DNA of 7,311 bases from an uncultured Atopostipes sp. (lineage in GTDB: Bacteria; Bacillota; Bacilli; Lactobacillales; Carnobacteriaceae_A). Made by a program: the position numbers and the translations under genes. Shown piece after piece: positions 6,483-7,311 of this stretch (its first letter is position 1; each line of letters starts with the position of its first letter). The notes under the pieces were generated by a model. That model made no database searches, was not told the origin of the DNA, and worked only from the letters and a program-made list of their open reading frames with translations. The stretch lies in assembly GCA_910588235.1 (NCBI GenBank), contig CAJUOQ010000059.1, positions 1-7,311 of the forward strand, written 5' to 3'.

Positions 6483-6491
6483 CCTCTCCTT
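6483..6491 (-). promoter_or_regulatory. Ribosome binding site deciding the ATP-grasp start
   Basis: On the minus strand AAGGAGAGG lies seven bases before the ATG at 6475 (ten bases counted from the AAGGAG core). The rival ATG at 6508 has only GAAGGA four bases upstream. Confidence 0.75.
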
Positions 6492-6520
6492 ATTTCATAA
6501 AACTTCATTTATTCCTTCGA

Positions 6521-6549
6521 TTTATAATGAGTGTAACACTCGTCTTTAA
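6521..6549 (-). promoter_or_regulatory. Promoter of the ATP-grasp gene
   Basis: On the minus strand TTAAAG (6549-6544) is followed after 17 bases by TATAAA (6526-6521). The -10 box is good (5/6) and the -35 box poor (3/6), as is common for regulated promoters. The predicted transcript starts near 6514, about 39 bases before the chosen ATG. Confidence 0.55.
6529..6541. promoter_or_regulatory. Perfect 13-base palindrome in the ATP-grasp promoter spacer
   Basis: GAGTGTAACACTC has two 6-base half-sites around one central base. It lies wholly between the -35 and -10 boxes, where a bound repressor would block RNA polymerase. I cannot assign it to a known regulator family. Confidence 0.6.
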
Positions 6550-6563
6550 TTCATGCTTGTATT

Positions 6564-6609
6564 TCGTTTGGGTATTTTTTGGCATTCAAATGAATCGATA
6601 CCTAAACGA
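6564..6609. repeat. Imperfect 12-bp inverted repeat upstream of the ATP-grasp promoter
   Basis: TCGTTTGGGTAT (6564-6575) pairs with ATACCTAAACGA (6598-6609) at all but one position, where a G-T pair remains. The loop contains a smaller dyad, ATTCA-AA-TGAAT (6585-6596 region). No T run follows on either strand, so it is not a typical terminator. It may be a distal operator or a degenerate repeat element. Confidence 0.5.
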
Positions 6610-6653
6610 TTTATCCCCAAAATTCCAACGTTTTATTTAAAATTTAAGGTATG

Positions 6654-6697
6654 AAAAACACTTCATTTAAGATTCAATAAATCATAAACAAAGTGTT
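6654..6697 (-). terminator. Probable terminator of the ybaK-like gene
   Basis: On the minus strand AACACTT (6697-6691) pairs with AAGTGTT (6663-6657). Three further A/T pairs are possible inside the stem, and a run of five Ts (complement of 6654-6658) ends it. It begins about 30 bases after the stop codon. The stem is short and the loop long, so termination may be partial. Confidence 0.5.
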
Positions 6698-6728
6698 AAT
6701 GATAAGTTTTTATTTTACAACCAACGTA

Positions 6729-7178
6729 TTAACGATCTGTAGCCACATCAGCGGCGTCTGCGGATAAATAAGTCAATAAATCGTTAGGATTTACTTCGAC
6801 CGATATGCCCTTTTTACCAGCACTAAAAAGAATCGTTTCCTTTGAAAAGGCTGATTGATCAATGATAGTCGGCAGTTCTTTCTTCATCCCGATAGGAGAA
6901 CAACCGCCGTGAACATAGCCAGTCAAAGGGCGAAGTTCTTTTTCTTTAATCATTTCTATATTCTTCTCATCCACTGCCTTCGCCGCTTTTTTCAAGTCCA
7001 ATTCTCCATTAACAGGCACTAGAAAAACATAATGATCATTCGTTTTTCCTTCAGTAACCAGTGTTTTATACATAATGGCTGATTTATCCTCTTTTGATTC
7101 TTTCAAATTGTGCGGTTTGTAAGTAATATCTGCTTCTTCTAATAAACGCATGACATTTGTCTTTTTATTTTTTGCCAT
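6729..7178 (-). CDS. ybaK: YbaK/EbsC-family Cys-tRNA(Pro) deacylase
   Basis: The protein has 149 residues, close to the family's usual size. YbaK-type proteins hydrolyse Cys-tRNA(Pro) formed when prolyl-tRNA synthetase mischarges cysteine, so this is a cytoplasmic translation-fidelity enzyme. EbsC is the enterococcal member. Supporting motifs are the N-terminal KTNVMRLLEEADITYKPHNL (6-25), YKTLV (37-41) with Lys38 at the position of the key YbaK lysine, and GGCSPIGMKK (91-100), which corresponds to the GGISPxGxKK motif of the family. The C-terminal GISVEVNPNDLL (124-135) also fits. ProX and Ala-deacylating relatives share the fold, so tRNA specificity is inferred. The ATG start has AAAGAG six bases upstream (7185-7190), an adequate ribosome binding site. 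The gene has its own near-consensus promoter and a probable terminator, and is transcribed alone. Confidence 0.9.
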   Translation of the reverse strand: MAKNKKTNVMRLLEEADITYKPHNLKESKEDKSAIMYKTLVTEGKTNDHYVFLVPVNGELDLKKAAKAVDEKNIEMIKEKELRPLTGYVHGGCSPIGMKKELPTIIDQSAFSKETILFSAGKKGISVEVNPNDLLTYLSADAADVATDR

Positions 7179-7214
7179 ATGAATCTCTTTTCTAATCTAT
7201 GAATTCCTTCTTTC

Positions 7215-7244
7215 ATTATAACGAGAATCGCTCATTTTTGCCAA
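7215..7244 (-). promoter_or_regulatory. Strong sigma-A promoter of the ybaK-like gene
   Basis: On the minus strand TTGGCA (7244-7239, 5/6) is followed after 18 bases by a perfect TATAAT (7220-7215). The predicted transcript starts near 7208, about 30 bases before the ATG. Confidence 0.75.
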
Positions 7245-7254
7245 AATTACATAT

Positions 7255-7283
7255 TTACCTGAATTATTCACTTAAACTATAAT
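7255..7283 (+). promoter_or_regulatory. Candidate rightward promoter leaving the window
   Basis: A perfect -10 box TATAAT (7278-7283) has TTACCT (7255-7260, 3/6) 17 bases upstream. It is divergent from the ybaK-like promoter, with about ten bases between the two -35 boxes. An ATG occupies the last three bases (7309-7311) but has only a weak GAGAG before it, so the actual start of the gene to the right cannot be judged. Confidence 0.5.
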
Positions 7284-7311
7284 AACCTCTATAAACGTTG
7301 AGAGCATCATG

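Noticed and set aside
6476..6508. Upstream ATG extending the ATP-grasp protein by 11 residues
   Set aside because: The extra codons are the translated ribosome binding site of the downstream ATG, and the upstream ATG lies almost at the predicted transcript start.
1..7311. CRISPR arrays, tRNA or rRNA genes, insertion sequences, toxin-antitoxin pairs
   Set aside because: No regularly spaced repeats, tRNA-like folds, transposase or recombinase motifs, or paired small genes were found on either strand.

Overview
The window looks like chromosomal DNA from a low-to-moderate GC Gram-positive bacterium (Bacillota, probably Lactobacillales). The clues are strong AGGAGG-type ribosome binding sites, GTG and TTG starts, consensus sigma-A promoters, compact hairpin-plus-T terminators, and a Ybak/EbsC-type deacylase and TupA-like ATP-grasp protein of the kind seen in that group. 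The genus cannot be fixed from this sequence. There are five genes, each apparently transcribed alone: a Ser/Thr-type protein kinase (minus), an amidase-signature hydrolase (plus), a UvrA-like ABC ATPase without the UvrB-binding domain (plus), a TupA-like ATP-grasp protein (minus) and a YbaK/EbsC aminoacyl-tRNA deacylase (minus).

Positions 1 to about 1660 form a block that is much richer in A+T than the rest (sampled lines about 22-30% GC, against about 43-50% in most of the amidase, UvrA-like and ATP-grasp genes). It holds a single soluble kinase gene plus about 420 bases of AT-rich intergenic DNA with short repeats and dyads. It reads as horizontally acquired accessory DNA next to ordinary chromosomal genes. 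No recombinase, tRNA or clear attachment site is visible.

Positions about 1660-5525 carry the amidase and the UvrA-like gene in tandem. A strong terminator lies between them and the second gene has its own promoter, so they are not an operon. Positions 5529-6550 carry the ATP-grasp gene on the opposite strand. It converges on the UvrA-like gene, with two back-to-back terminators between them, and its promoter contains a perfect 13-base palindrome that is probably an operator. Positions 6650-7311 carry the ybaK-like gene with its terminator and a near-consensus promoter, which is divergent from a second good promoter that reads rightward out of the window.

The five genes show no obvious shared pathway. 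The most interesting points are the AT-rich kinase islet with its unassigned N-terminal half, the UvrA paralogue that cannot be expected to load UvrB (a group associated with drug protection or accessory repair), the altered oxyanion-hole motif of the amidase, and several unassigned operator-like dyads. I did not find a convincing complete new multi-gene system.
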